A stretch of DNA of 64,000 nucleotides from CAZKNF01 sp964554105 (lineage in GTDB: Bacteria; Bacteroidota; Rhodothermia; Rhodothermales; VXPQ01). The notes under the pieces were generated by a model. That model made no database searches. It was not told the DNA's origin and saw only the letters and a program-made list of their open reading frames with translations. Shown one piece after another: positions 50,225 to 59,249 of this stretch (position 1 is its first letter; each line of letters starts with the position of its first letter). Where the stretch lies: contig CAZKNF010000009.1 in assembly GCA_964554105.1 (NCBI GenBank), positions 1-64,000 of the forward strand, given 5' to 3'. Both the position numbers and the translations under genes were made by a program.

Positions 50225-51139
50225 ATGATAACGTGGAAATACGCCATCCTCGTCGCAGCATCTGCCGGGGTTCTGGCCGTGGGATGCGATACGCTCGAGC
50301 CCGGCAGTTACGAGGCCGAGGTCGTCGTTGAGGGCTATCTGGAAGCCGGCGCGCCCCTTTCGGAAATTCGCGTCAGCCGAACGGTAGCGCTGGATACGAT
50401 TTACAACTCGTCGAGTGCGGGAATCGATGACGCGCAGGTATCCGTTCGACTCCTGGATGCAGCCGGTGAGGTCGTCGAATCCCACCCATACCGAAGCAGT
50501 CCGGGCCAACGTGGCGTGTACTTGCCGGAATCCATCCTGGGTCAGATGCCGTTAGTCAGGCCTCTGCAAATGTATGAGCTTTTCGTGGACGTACCGAGCG
50601 AATCCCGGCCGATTCGCGCCTCGACGTTTGTACCTGATACGTTCACGACGGTGCGGAGCGGGCCCGATTCGGTTGTTTACCGATCTTCGGAACAGTATAC
50701 ATTTCTAGTATCGCCCACGGAGTATCCGGGGAGGCAGAATATTTTCCTGTTTACTACCACGGCGCTCGAAGGACGAGTAGACCAGCTCACGCCGTTCGCC
50801 AGACGTCTTCTTGACAACAGCGAACTATCGATCGACGATTTGCGCGAACAGTCGACGCCTACTTTGAACGAAGATAATTTCCAGCAGGTGGAGAATGGAT
50901 TTCTTCGCATTCGATTTCCGTGGCTCGGTGTCTCGTTTTTCGGCGCGAATATCATTGCCGTCAACACGCTGGACGACAACCTGTATGACTTCATCCGTTC
51001 ACAGTCCGTGCAACAGGGCGGATCGACCTTACCGCCGGGAGAAATACCGAACGCACTCGAGCATGTGGAAGGAGGACGAGGTGTTTTCGGGAGCTACGCT
51101 CGTTCATCGCTGCGCATCTACGTGATGCGATCCATGTAG
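50225..51139 (+). CDS. DUF4249-family lipoprotein
   Basis: 304 residues. Signal peptide with lipobox (GVLAVGC) and the DUF4249 pattern: VVVEGYLEAGAPLSEIRVSRT, QVSVRLLDAAGEVVE, GVYLPESILGQMPLVRPLQMYEL, and a C-terminal SLRIYVMRS. Members are surface-lipoprotein-like beta-sandwich proteins encoded next to TonB-dependent receptors; their role is unproven. ATG at 50225 lies in the sequence gtgatg, seven bases after the receptor stop. Confidence 0.87.
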   Translation: MITWKYAILVAASAGVLAVGCDTLEPGSYEAEVVVEGYLEAGAPLSEIRVSRTVALDTIYNSSSAGIDDAQVSVRLLDAAGEVVESHPYRSSPGQRGVYLPESILGQMPLVRPLQMYELFVDVPSESRPIRASTFVPDTFTTVRSGPDSVVYRSSEQYTFLVSPTEYPGRQNIFLFTTTALEGRVDQLTPFARRLLDNSELSIDDLREQSTPTLNEDNFQQVENGFLRIRFPWLGVSFFGANIIAVNTLDDNLYDFIRSQSVQQGGSTLPPGEIPNALEHVEGGRGVFGSYARSSLRIYVMRSM

Positions 51140-51286
51140 CCGGCGCGGGAAGTACGTGAGTACGCAGAGGTTCTGTACAAGATTGTTACGCTCTGTTCAA
51201 GTACTCGTAACGACATGCAACAAACGGGTGTGACTAAAGCGCAGTACATACAAAAACGAAGCAAAGTAATTGTTTGACATAGAACC

Positions 51287-52642
51287 TTGCGACTGATCAT
51301 TGTTGCCAATCGTGCTCCGATTCGTAAGACGATAGAAGGATGGACGCCGTCCATCGGAGGTCTTGCGACTGCGCTGCTGCCCGTCCTCGAGGAGCAGGGC
51401 GGTGTGTGGGTAGCGATGAAAGAGGATGAAGAGATTCCAACGAGGCTCGATTATCCGCTCATCAGACCGACTTTCGCCGTGCGGCGCATCTCGCTCACCG
51501 CGCAGGAGCAGCGAAATTACTATGATGGGATGGCCAACAGAGTGCTCTGGCCCATCTCACACTACATGATGCAGCACCTCGAACTCGAGCCGGAGTTCAT
51601 GCAGGATTATCGCCGCATCAACGAGCGGTTTGCCGACGCCGTCGTCGACGAGTACGAGGACGGAGACTATATCTGGGTTCAGGATTACCACCTGATGGTC
51701 ACTCCTGAGCGGATCAGGCAGCGGCTGCCGAAAGCAACGATCGCTCATTTCTGGCACATTCCCTGGCCGGCGATGGAAGTTTTTCGGATCCTGCCGTGGG
51801 CTCGCGAACTCCTGCATGGCATGCTCGGCTGCGACCTGATCGGCTTTCACGTCGAGGAGTACGTCGAGAATTTTCTCGAAAGCGTTCGCGTACTGTTGGG
51901 TGCCGAGGTTAGCGGTCATACCGTCAGCTGGGAGGGCCGCCAGATACGTGTCGAGGCGCATCCGATTGGGATCGACGTCGCTCGTTTCGAAAGGATGTCC
52001 GAAGACGTCGAGCGTGAAGCCCACAATCTTCGAGAAGAGGTCGGCGCCGAATTTCTGGTGGTGGGCATCGACCGGCTCGACTACACGAAGGGCATTCTAT
52101 CCCGCCTGCTCGCATTCGAGCAGTTCCTCAAGGATTACCCCGAATATCACGAACGCGTGGTGTTCTACCAGGTCGCTACACCGAGTCGAACGGAGGTCGA
52201 ATCGTACCAGCAGCTCAAGCGCGACGTCGACGAGGCGGTTGGACGGATTAACGGCGCGTTCGCCCTGGGAAACTGGGTGCCTGTGCATTACCGCTATAGG
52301 TCTTATACGCAGCAAGAGCTCTGTATTTTTTACCGAGCCGCAGACGTAGGCCTGATCACGCCTCTCCGCGACGGTATGAATCTCGTCACCCAGGAGTTCA
52401 TCGCCGCAAATCAGCGCGGAATGCTCGTCCTGTCGGAGCTGACCGGCGCCGCATACTTGCTGCCGGAGGCACTGCAGGTTAATCCGTACGATCAAAATGC
52501 CCTGACCAGAATCCTGAAGGAGGGTCTCGAGATGTCGGATGACGAGAAAGCCGGACGGCTGGAGGCGTTGAAAGAGCGCGTCGCGCTGCTGGATGTCCAT
52601 CGCTGGGCGGAAGGCTTCCTGACGACGTTTACGACTGCTTAG
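51287..52642 (+). CDS. otsA: Trehalose-6-phosphate synthase (GT20 family), TTG start
   Basis: 451 residues. GT20 features: N-terminal RLIIVANRAPIRK, the G loop GGLATALLPVL, WVQDYHLMVTPERIRQRLP, IAHFWHIPWP, GIDRLDYTKGILSRLLAFE and TPLRDGMNLVTQEF. It joins UDP-glucose (or ADP/GDP-glucose) with glucose 6-phosphate. The start must be TTG at 51287, because a stop precedes it four codons upstream and the conserved VANRAP segment begins seven residues in. otsB follows, separated by 48 bases. Glucosylglycerol-phosphate synthase is a close relative, but the adjacent OtsB and GH15 favour trehalose, a compatible solute. Confidence 0.92.
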   Translation: MRLIIVANRAPIRKTIEGWTPSIGGLATALLPVLEEQGGVWVAMKEDEEIPTRLDYPLIRPTFAVRRISLTAQEQRNYYDGMANRVLWPISHYMMQHLELEPEFMQDYRRINERFADAVVDEYEDGDYIWVQDYHLMVTPERIRQRLPKATIAHFWHIPWPAMEVFRILPWARELLHGMLGCDLIGFHVEEYVENFLESVRVLLGAEVSGHTVSWEGRQIRVEAHPIGIDVARFERMSEDVEREAHNLREEVGAEFLVVGIDRLDYTKGILSRLLAFEQFLKDYPEYHERVVFYQVATPSRTEVESYQQLKRDVDEAVGRINGAFALGNWVPVHYRYRSYTQQELCIFYRAADVGLITPLRDGMNLVTQEFIAANQRGMLVLSELTGAAYLLPEALQVNPYDQNALTRILKEGLEMSDDEKAGRLEALKERVALLDVHRWAEGFLTTFTTA

Positions 52643-52690
52643 AATGAGGTGCGAGAACTGCCCGCGCTGATCTGATGTAAACTCTTTCGT

Positions 52691-53389
52691 ATGTCGACAC
52701 CGCCAAAAACCGAGAATCCGCTCTTCTTCCTTGACTATGACGGCACCCTGGCACCGATCGTGGACGATCCGATGCAGGCATATCCCCATCCGGACGTCCC
52801 CGATCTGCTCGGCACGCTCGGCGATCGGTTTCCGCTGTACATCGTGACCGGCCGGTATCTTATGGATCTGCAGAAGGTATTCGGCGGATCGTTCGATGCG
52901 ATCGGATTACATGGCATCCAGCGGGGCAGACTGGGTGGACGCTATACGAACACGCTCCCCGAGGACGCCAGATCGGCGATCCAACGATATAGAAAGACGC
53001 TTCCTTCGTTTCCGGGTCTGCGGGTGGAAGAGAAAGGACCGACGTTCGCCCTCCACTATCGGCACGTCGACGACAAATCCGCCGCGCAGGACGCGATACG
53101 TGAGTGGCTGAACGATGTGCCGAACTCACTTCATCCGATCTGGGGTAAGGACGTGCTCGAGCTTCGCCCCGTTGGCATCAGCAAAGGCACGGCGGTGCGC
53201 GAGACGGTGCGAAAGCATCCCGACCACACGCCTGTGTACCTCGGCGATGACGTGACGGACGAGGATGCATTTCTCGAGCTGGGAGATGACGCCGTCACCG
53301 TGAAGGTCGGCACGGGAGAAACGGCTGCCCGGTATCGGCTAGACGGAGTCGAGGACGTAGTCGAATACCTGCGGGGATACACGAGATAG
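52691..53389 (+). CDS. otsB: Trehalose-6-phosphate phosphatase
   Basis: 232 residues, HAD superfamily. Motif 1 FFLDYDGTLAPIVDDP, motif 2 YIVTGRY, the Lys region GISKGTAVRE and motif 3 YLGDDVTDEDAF. It removes phosphate from the OtsA product. It lies on the same strand 48 bases after otsA and converges with the GH15 gene. Confidence 0.94.
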   Translation: MSTPPKTENPLFFLDYDGTLAPIVDDPMQAYPHPDVPDLLGTLGDRFPLYIVTGRYLMDLQKVFGGSFDAIGLHGIQRGRLGGRYTNTLPEDARSAIQRYRKTLPSFPGLRVEEKGPTFALHYRHVDDKSAAQDAIREWLNDVPNSLHPIWGKDVLELRPVGISKGTAVRETVRKHPDHTPVYLGDDVTDEDAFLELGDDAVTVKVGTGETAARYRLDGVEDVVEYLRGYTR

Positions 53390-53454
53390 AAGGAGATCAA
53401 GGTGATCGACGGGGATACGGGCGATGAAACGGCGATCGAATAGGATGCACACTT

Positions 53455-55269
53455 CTACCAGCCTTCTTCCATCCTCTTTAACTCTTCGAGTCGGAAGACC
53501 GCATTTATGAGGCCCAGATGGCTGAAGCCCTGCGGGAAATTTCCCAGCAGATCCTCGTTCTCAGGGTGCACTTCCTCGGAGTAGAGCCCGAGCGGGCTCA
53601 TGTGCTCCATCAATGCGCCGAGCGTGGCTCGTGCCGTGCGCAGGTCTCCGCTCATCGCGATCGCTTCAACCATCCAGAAGGAAGGAAGCAGGAATGCACC
53701 TTCCGGCTCGTTGATGCCGTCATCATTATTGTACCGGTACAAGAGCGGGTAGGCGCCCGCGTTGAGCTTATTGACGCATACTTCCAGCGTGCTCTTGAAT
53801 CGTGCATCGTTCGCCGATAGAAATCCGACGGACGGCATCACGAGGACCGACGAGTCCAGCGCATCATCGCCGTACGACTGAGTAAAGGTACCGAGCTCCG
53901 GATTCCAGGCCTTCTCGAGTACCTCCTCCTGAATGACATTGGCCTCGTTGCGCCAGGCGTCGATCGGAGCATCCGCATTTAACTGGCGGGCGAGCTCGGC
54001 GGCTCGGGACAGCGCGACCCAGGCCCAGACTTTCGAATACGTGTAGTGCCGACCCTCCGTTCGAGCCTCCCAGATGCCGGCGTCGGGCTCACGCCATCGT
54101 GCACATACTTCTTCCGCGATGGCGGATATCTTCTCCCATTCAGTGACCGTGAGCAACCCGCCCTGCCGGTCGTACCGGAGGGCGGCATCGACAAGGCTTC
54201 CGTAAATGTCGAGTTGAAACTGATCCACGGCGCCGTTGCCGACACGTACCGGTTTCGAGTCGAAGTAGCCCCGAAGCGGCAGCTCGCGCTCCGGTAACGA
54301 GCGTTCTCCCTGCACGCTGTACATCACCTGGAGCGGACCGCCTTCGAGCGCCTGGCCGAGCAGCCAGTCGAAGTACGACGTACCCTCCTCCGTATACTGC
54401 GCCTGAAAAAGGGCACGGAGAATAAACGCGGAATCGCGTACCCAGGAATATCTATAGTCCCAATTTCGTCCGCCGCCGGGCCATTCCGGCAGCGACGTGG
54501 TGGGGGCGGCAACGATGGCGCCTGTCGGCTCATACGTGAGCAGCTTGAGCGCAAGCAGGCTCCGTTCGACGGCGTCCCGGTACCGTCCGTGATAGGTCAG
54601 GCGGTCCACCCAGTTGCGCCAGAACGTCCGCACCTGCCACAGCCGACGATCGGGCTGATAGCTGGCCACCGGATGCACGTTGTTCGCACCCCAGTCGGCG
54701 ACGATATACGTCTCCTGCCCGGCCACGACAGTCGCATGCCCGACAGCACGAAAATTCTCAAGGGTCATGGCCAGTTCCGTCGACAGAACGAGGGTGTTGC
54801 CATCGGGATCTGTGGCCTTGACGCCGTACGTCGAGACTTCCAGCTCGGGCCGCACGAGTCCGTAGCCGAAGCGCGGCTCGAAGACGATGTCCACATCCAC
54901 TTTCCCGCGGAGGCACTCGATGCGGCGGTAAATTTCGGCCGTCGGTACCTTGCGCCGCGTGTAGGGCATGAAATCGCGAAGACGGATGGTGCCGCTTGGC
55001 GTGGTCATCTCCGTCATGAGTACATTCGTCCCTCTCTCGTACCGCTGCCATGCTGTATACGGACCCGAGGGGCGAATCATCAGTCGTCCCGCCGAAGGAT
55101 CGAGAATAGCGCCGAAAACGGAAGGATGGTCGAAGTCCGGAAGACATGCCCAATCGACGGATCCATCCGCACCGATCAGAACTGCCGTTCGGCTGTCGCC
55201 AATCACGCCGTACGCTTCAAGGGGCTTATAGTCCGGAAGACGGGCCGGATCGTACTGGAACTGTCGCAT
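53455..55269 (-). CDS. Glycoside hydrolase family 15 protein, glucoamylase/trehalase type
   Basis: 604 residues of the two-part bacterial GH15 type: an N-terminal beta domain (YGVIGDSRTAVLIGADGSVDWACLP) and an alpha/alpha toroid with GGGRNWDYRYSWVRDSAF, the catalytic Glu regions EAGIWEAR-like (GIWEARTEGRHYTYSKVWAWVALSRA) and LYSEEVHPENEDLLGNFPQGFSHLGL. Some members are acid trehalases. Its position opposite otsA-otsB suggests trehalose hydrolysis, closing a synthesis/breakdown cycle; maltooligosaccharides remain possible. No signal peptide, so it is cytoplasmic. Confidence 0.9.
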   Translation of the reverse strand: MRQFQYDPARLPDYKPLEAYGVIGDSRTAVLIGADGSVDWACLPDFDHPSVFGAILDPSAGRLMIRPSGPYTAWQRYERGTNVLMTEMTTPSGTIRLRDFMPYTRRKVPTAEIYRRIECLRGKVDVDIVFEPRFGYGLVRPELEVSTYGVKATDPDGNTLVLSTELAMTLENFRAVGHATVVAGQETYIVADWGANNVHPVASYQPDRRLWQVRTFWRNWVDRLTYHGRYRDAVERSLLALKLLTYEPTGAIVAAPTTSLPEWPGGGRNWDYRYSWVRDSAFILRALFQAQYTEEGTSYFDWLLGQALEGGPLQVMYSVQGERSLPERELPLRGYFDSKPVRVGNGAVDQFQLDIYGSLVDAALRYDRQGGLLTVTEWEKISAIAEEVCARWREPDAGIWEARTEGRHYTYSKVWAWVALSRAAELARQLNADAPIDAWRNEANVIQEEVLEKAWNPELGTFTQSYGDDALDSSVLVMPSVGFLSANDARFKSTLEVCVNKLNAGAYPLLYRYNNDDGINEPEGAFLLPSFWMVEAIAMSGDLRTARATLGALMEHMSPLGLYSEEVHPENEDLLGNFPQGFSHLGLINAVFRLEELKRMEEGW

Positions 55270-55471
55270 GCATCACCAATTAACGAGAGGTAGGCGACCG
55301 TATATACAAAAAAGGCGTCCAGTACGTCTAGCACAGCGTTTGGACATCGCACACATTAACGCAATTTTAGCGCTCACGGTGTTGCGATTGAACTTTGCTC
55401 AGTGATACCATAACGTTGAATACCTCGTCCGAATCCACCGCATTTAACAGATCCCCATAGGAGGTTGAATC

Positions 55472-56338
55472 ATGTCAGATTATGCCCACCCGAATGTTCT
55501 GGTCTCTACAGATTGGGTCTCAGAACACAAAGATGACGCCAACGTGGCCGTGGTCGAGGTCAACGTTGACATCAAGCTATATGATCAGGGTCACATTCCA
55601 GGGGCGGTCGGGTGGAGCTGGAAGACCCAGCTCGCAGATAATGTTCGCCGAGACATCCTTTCAAAAGACGATTTCGAGCAGCTGATGCGGAAGTCGGGCA
55701 TCAACAATGATGACACGGTCGTGCTCTATGGCGACAGCAACAACTGGTTCGCGGCGTGGGCATTCTGGCAGATGAAGGTATACGGCCATGAGGACGTCCG
55801 CATGATGGATGGCGGTCGGAAGAAGTGGGAGAAAGAGGGCCGTGAGCTGTCGAGAGAGCCTGGCAACAGGGGCGCGTCGAACTACAAGGCGAAAGAGGCA
55901 AACCATGCGCTGCGCGCGTTCCTTCCGGAGGTCCAGGAGCAAACGAGCAAGCGCGCCGTCGAACTCGTCGACGTTCGCAGCCCGCAGGAGTTTAGCGGAG
56001 AGGTTCTGGCTCCTGAAGGACTGCCCGAGACGTGCCAGCGGGGCGGGCATATTCCGGGAGCTTCCAATATTCCGTGGTCGAAGGCCGTCAACGATGAGGA
56101 CGGCACGTTCAAGGCGAAGCAGGAGCTCGAGCAGATCTATCGGAACGCGGGAATCACCGGGGAGAAGCCGATCATTTCGTACTGTCGAATCGGGGAGCGA
56201 AGCAGCCACTCGTGGTTTGTGCTCAAGTACCTTCTCGGATACGATAACGTGAAGAACTATGACGGATCGTGGACCGAGTGGGGTAATTTGGTCGGTGCAC
56301 CGGTGGAGACCGGCCCAAGCAAGACGGTTCCCGCCTGA
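55472..56338 (+). CDS. Sulfurtransferase with two rhodanese domains
   Basis: 288 residues. An inactive N-terminal rhodanese domain (VSTDWVSEHKDDANVAVVEV) and an active C-terminal one, with the catalytic Cys in ISYCRIGERSSHSWFVL (about residue 238). The CRIGERS loop with Arg and charged residues is typical of thiosulfate rather than 3-mercaptopyruvate sulfurtransferases. An unusually strong ribosome site (aggagg, 55459-55464) seven bases before the ATG predicts high expression, in contrast with most genes here. It converges exactly with the Nudix gene, with no base between their stops. Confidence 0.93.
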   Translation: MSDYAHPNVLVSTDWVSEHKDDANVAVVEVNVDIKLYDQGHIPGAVGWSWKTQLADNVRRDILSKDDFEQLMRKSGINNDDTVVLYGDSNNWFAAWAFWQMKVYGHEDVRMMDGGRKKWEKEGRELSREPGNRGASNYKAKEANHALRAFLPEVQEQTSKRAVELVDVRSPQEFSGEVLAPEGLPETCQRGGHIPGASNIPWSKAVNDEDGTFKAKQELEQIYRNAGITGEKPIISYCRIGERSSHSWFVLKYLLGYDNVKNYDGSWTEWGNLVGAPVETGPSKTVPA

Positions 56339-56962
56339 TCAGTCGAATAGCGCAAGCAGCTCTGCGATCATCATCGCTGTTGCACCCCATACGATAAGCT
56401 CGTCCACCTCGAAGTAAGGGACGAGCAAGCGTTCGCCTCGGATTGTCCGCTCCTCACTTCGGAGAGATTCTTCTCTCCGAAGCAACGCCAGAGGTACATG
56501 CACGATTCGTTCGACTTCGTCATCGTGCGGTCGAAGCTTCGGCAGGTCTCGAGTACTCCCGACGAACGGGTATACGCAGAAATTGGATGGCGGCACGTAC
56601 AGCGGCGTAAGGCATCCAAGGACGTCTATCTCTCCAGACTCAAGCCCGACCTCCTCGTGCGTTTCTCGGAGAGCAGTCTCGCGCAGGTCTTCGTCGCGTT
56701 CGCGTCGGCCTCCGGGAAATGATACTTGGCCGGGGTGATCGGTCAGATGTGCCCGGCGAACGGTCATCAAGAGATGCGCCGCACCCGCGTGCGGAGTTAG
56801 CAGTGCGAGGACGGCGGCTTCACGGCAGTTCCTACCGTGCACAGTCAGTCGCTCGACGGATTTCGGGCGAACGGGTGCCATCGTCATCTGAGCGTCGGGA
56901 CCGGGAAGGGGTGCCGACAGCCGGTCTCGAAGCAGTTCGATCGTGTCGTCGAATGACTGCAT
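56339..56962 (-). CDS. Nudix hydrolase, CoA-pyrophosphatase type
   Basis: 207 residues. The CoA-specific motif precedes the Nudix box: LLMTVRRAHLTDHPGQVSFPGG, then RERDEDLRETALRETHEEVGL, which fits GX5EX7REUXEEXGU. VPPSNFCVYPFVG and a C-terminal VDELIVWGATAMM are also typical of the NudL group. It hydrolyses CoA or its derivatives to phosphopantetheine and ADP. ATG at 56962 is preferred; the open frame reaches back into the hsp20 terminator. Confidence 0.92.
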   Translation of the reverse strand: MQSFDDTIELLRDRLSAPLPGPDAQMTMAPVRPKSVERLTVHGRNCREAAVLALLTPHAGAAHLLMTVRRAHLTDHPGQVSFPGGRRERDEDLRETALRETHEEVGLESGEIDVLGCLTPLYVPPSNFCVYPFVGSTRDLPKLRPHDDEVERIVHVPLALLRREESLRSEERTIRGERLLVPYFEVDELIVWGATAMMIAELLALFD

Positions 56963-57019
56963 GCATAGAAGATGTCGTTCGTGGGCAGACCCCTGAATGC
57001 GGCAAGCTACGGGATTGGC

Positions 57020-57055
57020 AAAAAAAGATCGCGCAGGCAAAATGCCCGCGCGATC
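57020..57055 (-). terminator. Rho-independent terminator after hsp20
   Basis: On the minus strand a 13-base-pair stem (gatcgcgcgggca with tgcctgcgcgatc, one G-U pair) around a 3-base loop is followed by seven T. It lies 67 bases past the hsp20 stop and 58 bases before the Nudix start, and separates the two genes. Confidence 0.88.
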
Positions 57056-57122
57056 CATATCTGAGCCGGCATAAAGCTATGCCGACATCACTCGAAATTA
57101 TTCGCCTTCGACGGCGAGAAGC

Positions 57123-57569
57123 CTATTGGATTTCGATCCGACGCGGCTTGCTTTCTTCCGCCTTCGGAATCTGGATAGTCAACACGCCGTCCTGATAGTC
57201 CGCCGTGATGTTTTCGCCGTCTACACTGGTCGGGAGCTGGAAGGAGCGGAAGAAATGTCCGAACGCTCTTTCGACTCGAACATAGTTCTTTCGCTCGGAA
57301 CGATCTTGCCACTTGCGCTCACCGCTCACCGTGAGCATTCCCTCTTGCCAGTTGATGCTGAAGTCTTCTTTCTTCAGACCGGGCGCATCGACGTGTAGAA
57401 CGTACGAATCGTCCGTCTCGGAGACATCGGCGCGCGGCGTCCAGACAGGCGTTTCGGTTTCGCCGTTTTCGCTCGACCGTGTCGGGACGAATTCGTCAAA
57501 GACTCGGTCGATCTCACGCTGCATGCGGCGCAGTTCTGTCGATGGTGAGAAACGCACTAAGCTAGTCAT
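57123..57569 (-). CDS. Small heat-shock protein, Hsp20 / alpha-crystallin family
   Basis: 148 residues. An N-terminal helical arm (ELRRMQREIDRVFDEF), the alpha-crystallin domain (WTPRADVSETDDSYVLHVDAPGLKKEDFSI to DGVLTIQIPK) and a short C-terminal tail. The usual FxRSFQLP motif is HFFRSFQLP. It is an ATP-independent holdase that forms oligomers. ATG at 57569 follows a good ribosome site (gaggagg, about 57577-57583) by seven bases. A strong terminator follows the gene, so it is monocistronic. Its promoter region overlaps the assembly gap at 57.7 kb. Confidence 0.95.
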   Translation of the reverse strand: MTSLVRFSPSTELRRMQREIDRVFDEFVPTRSSENGETETPVWTPRADVSETDDSYVLHVDAPGLKKEDFSINWQEGMLTVSGERKWQDRSERKNYVRVERAFGHFFRSFQLPTSVDGENITADYQDGVLTIQIPKAEESKPRRIEIQ

Positions 57570-57708
57570 GACCAATCCTCCTCGTGTAATCGATTGTGAT
57601 TATGAGACAGTTTGTTAAGCTCAATTCGGTTTTTAAGATTATCAAGCTGCGTGCCAATGGACCGGATCCGACATATCGGCATACAGGCGTGCATGCAGTC
57701 TGCAAAGA

Positions 57709-57726
57709 TTGACATAGACACGTCAA
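57709..57726. promoter_or_regulatory. Inverted repeat upstream of hsp20
   Basis: TTGAC-atagacac-GTCAA lies about 140 bases upstream of the hsp20 start, next to the gap. It is not CIRCE. It could be an operator for heat-shock control or chance; the nearby gap limits the reading. Confidence 0.25.
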
Positions 57727-57732
57727 AATTGT

Positions 57733-57832
57733 NNNNNNNNNNNNNNNNNNNNNNNNNNNNNNNNNNNNNNNNNNNNNNNNNNNNNNNNNNNNNNNNNNNN
57801 NNNNNNNNNNNNNNNNNNNNNNNNNNNNNNNN
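57733..57832. other. Assembly gap of 100 N with 19-base overlapping ends
   Basis: The 19 bases before the gap (57714-57732, atagacacgtcaaaattgt) are repeated exactly after it (57833-57851). The contigs may simply overlap, in which case no sequence is missing, or the gap may sit in a short repeat. Confidence 0.85.
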
Positions 57833-57907
57833 ATAGACACGTCAAAATTGTAGGTGTACGTCCGTAGTTTTGTCGCTGCAGCGTAATTCCCTGCAGCAAC
57901 GTCATAT

Positions 57908-59170
57908 TCACTCGCAGCGTGCAGGCAAAACGCGTCCGGCTGCATCGCCGAAGCCAATCAAGTATCCATCCCCCCGAGCGTAGCCGGTCATTCTGACGAT
58001 GTCACCGTCGACGAGAAAAGTACGTTCGATGCCGCTGCCGAGATCGAGCCGCTTCGTCCCCTTCCACGAGAGCTCGAGCAGGCTCCCGTAGCTGCCAGGC
58101 TCGGCACCGGAGATCGTGCCGGAGGCCAAGAGGTCCCCCGGACGGGCGTTGCATCCGTTGACCGTATGATGCGCGAGTTGCTGGCTCATACTCCAGTATA
58201 GATTGCGCGTGTTGGATCGACAGATCGTCTGTTCGGCACCGTCTTCCGGATGAAGGGCGACTTCCAGTTCGATGTCATAGGCCATGCCTCGCGATCCGCG
58301 GAGATAAGGGAGCGGTTCCGGGTCTTGATGCGGACCTTCATGCCGGAACGGTTCCAGCGCGTCCAGCGTGACCACCCAGGGCGAGATCGTCGTGGCGAAA
58401 CTCTTCCCGAGAAACGGGCCGAGCGGCACGTACTCCCACTTCTGGATATCCCGAGCACTCCAATCATTTACCAGAACGAGTCCGAAAATGTGCTCGTGAG
58501 CGCGATCGACCTGAATTGAGGAGCCGAGCGAATTTCCCGTTCCTACGAAGAAGCCCATCTCCAGCTCGAAATCGAGCAGCTGACATGGCCCGAAAACGGG
58601 CGATTCCCGGTCGTTCGGCTTGAGCTGGCCGCAGGGCCGCCGAATGTCGGTTCCCGTGATGACGACCGAACTCGAGCGTCCATGATAGCCGACAGGCATA
58701 TGCAGCCAGTTAGGCTGCAGCGCATTCTCCTTCCCACGAAACATGGTTCCAACGTTCACGGCATGATTCTTCGACGAGTAAAAGTCGGTATAGTCGCCGA
58801 TCACGGAGGGAAGCTGCATTTCGACGTCCTGCTGTGAGTAGAACGCGCGGTTCCGAAGAGCGTCGTTGTCGCGGAGCGCCGGCTCATCGACGCGTAGAAG
58901 GCGCGAGATAGTTGCCCGCGCTGTCGTCCACACGCTTCGGCCCATCGACATGAACGTATTCAAGCTGCTGCGCGAGAACGGCCGCTCCGCCCTGATTTGC
59001 CTGTCGTCGAACATGCCTTCATCCTCGAGTGCAGAGAGGTCGAGCACCAAATTACCTATCGCGACACCAATTCGCGGAGCCGCACCGGGGCGCGGTCTGA
59101 ACACGCCGTACGGCAAATTTTGAATGGGAAAGTGGGATTCCGAAGGAACGTCGACGAACGAAGTGGTCAT
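57908..59170 (-). CDS. fahA: Fumarylacetoacetase
   Basis: 420 residues, the long form specific to tyrosine degradation. N-terminal SH3-like domain (FPIQNLPYGVFRPRPG), the catalytic part with DYTDFYSSKNHAVNVGTMFRG, PVGYHGRSSSVVITGTDIRRPCGQ, FELEMGFFVG and LVNDWSARDIQKWEYVPLGPFLGKSF. It splits fumarylacetoacetate into fumarate and acetoacetate. A conserved uncharacterised gene precedes it by 79 bases on the same strand. Other tyrosine-pathway genes are not in the window. Confidence 0.96.
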   Translation of the reverse strand: MTTSFVDVPSESHFPIQNLPYGVFRPRPGAAPRIGVAIGNLVLDLSALEDEGMFDDRQIRAERPFSRSSLNTFMSMGRSVWTTARATISRLLRVDEPALRDNDALRNRAFYSQQDVEMQLPSVIGDYTDFYSSKNHAVNVGTMFRGKENALQPNWLHMPVGYHGRSSSVVITGTDIRRPCGQLKPNDRESPVFGPCQLLDFELEMGFFVGTGNSLGSSIQVDRAHEHIFGLVLVNDWSARDIQKWEYVPLGPFLGKSFATTISPWVVTLDALEPFRHEGPHQDPEPLPYLRGSRGMAYDIELEVALHPEDGAEQTICRSNTRNLYWSMSQQLAHHTVNGCNARPGDLLASGTISGAEPGSYGSLLELSWKGTKRLDLGSGIERTFLVDGDIVRMTGYARGDGYLIGFGDAAGRVLPARCE

Positions 59171-59249
59171 ATTACTTTGGAAGTTTCTCGATCGAACTTG
59201 AACGTCATCCCGCCGCGAGGCGGGCTGCCTGGTCGCACGAACCGGTCGA

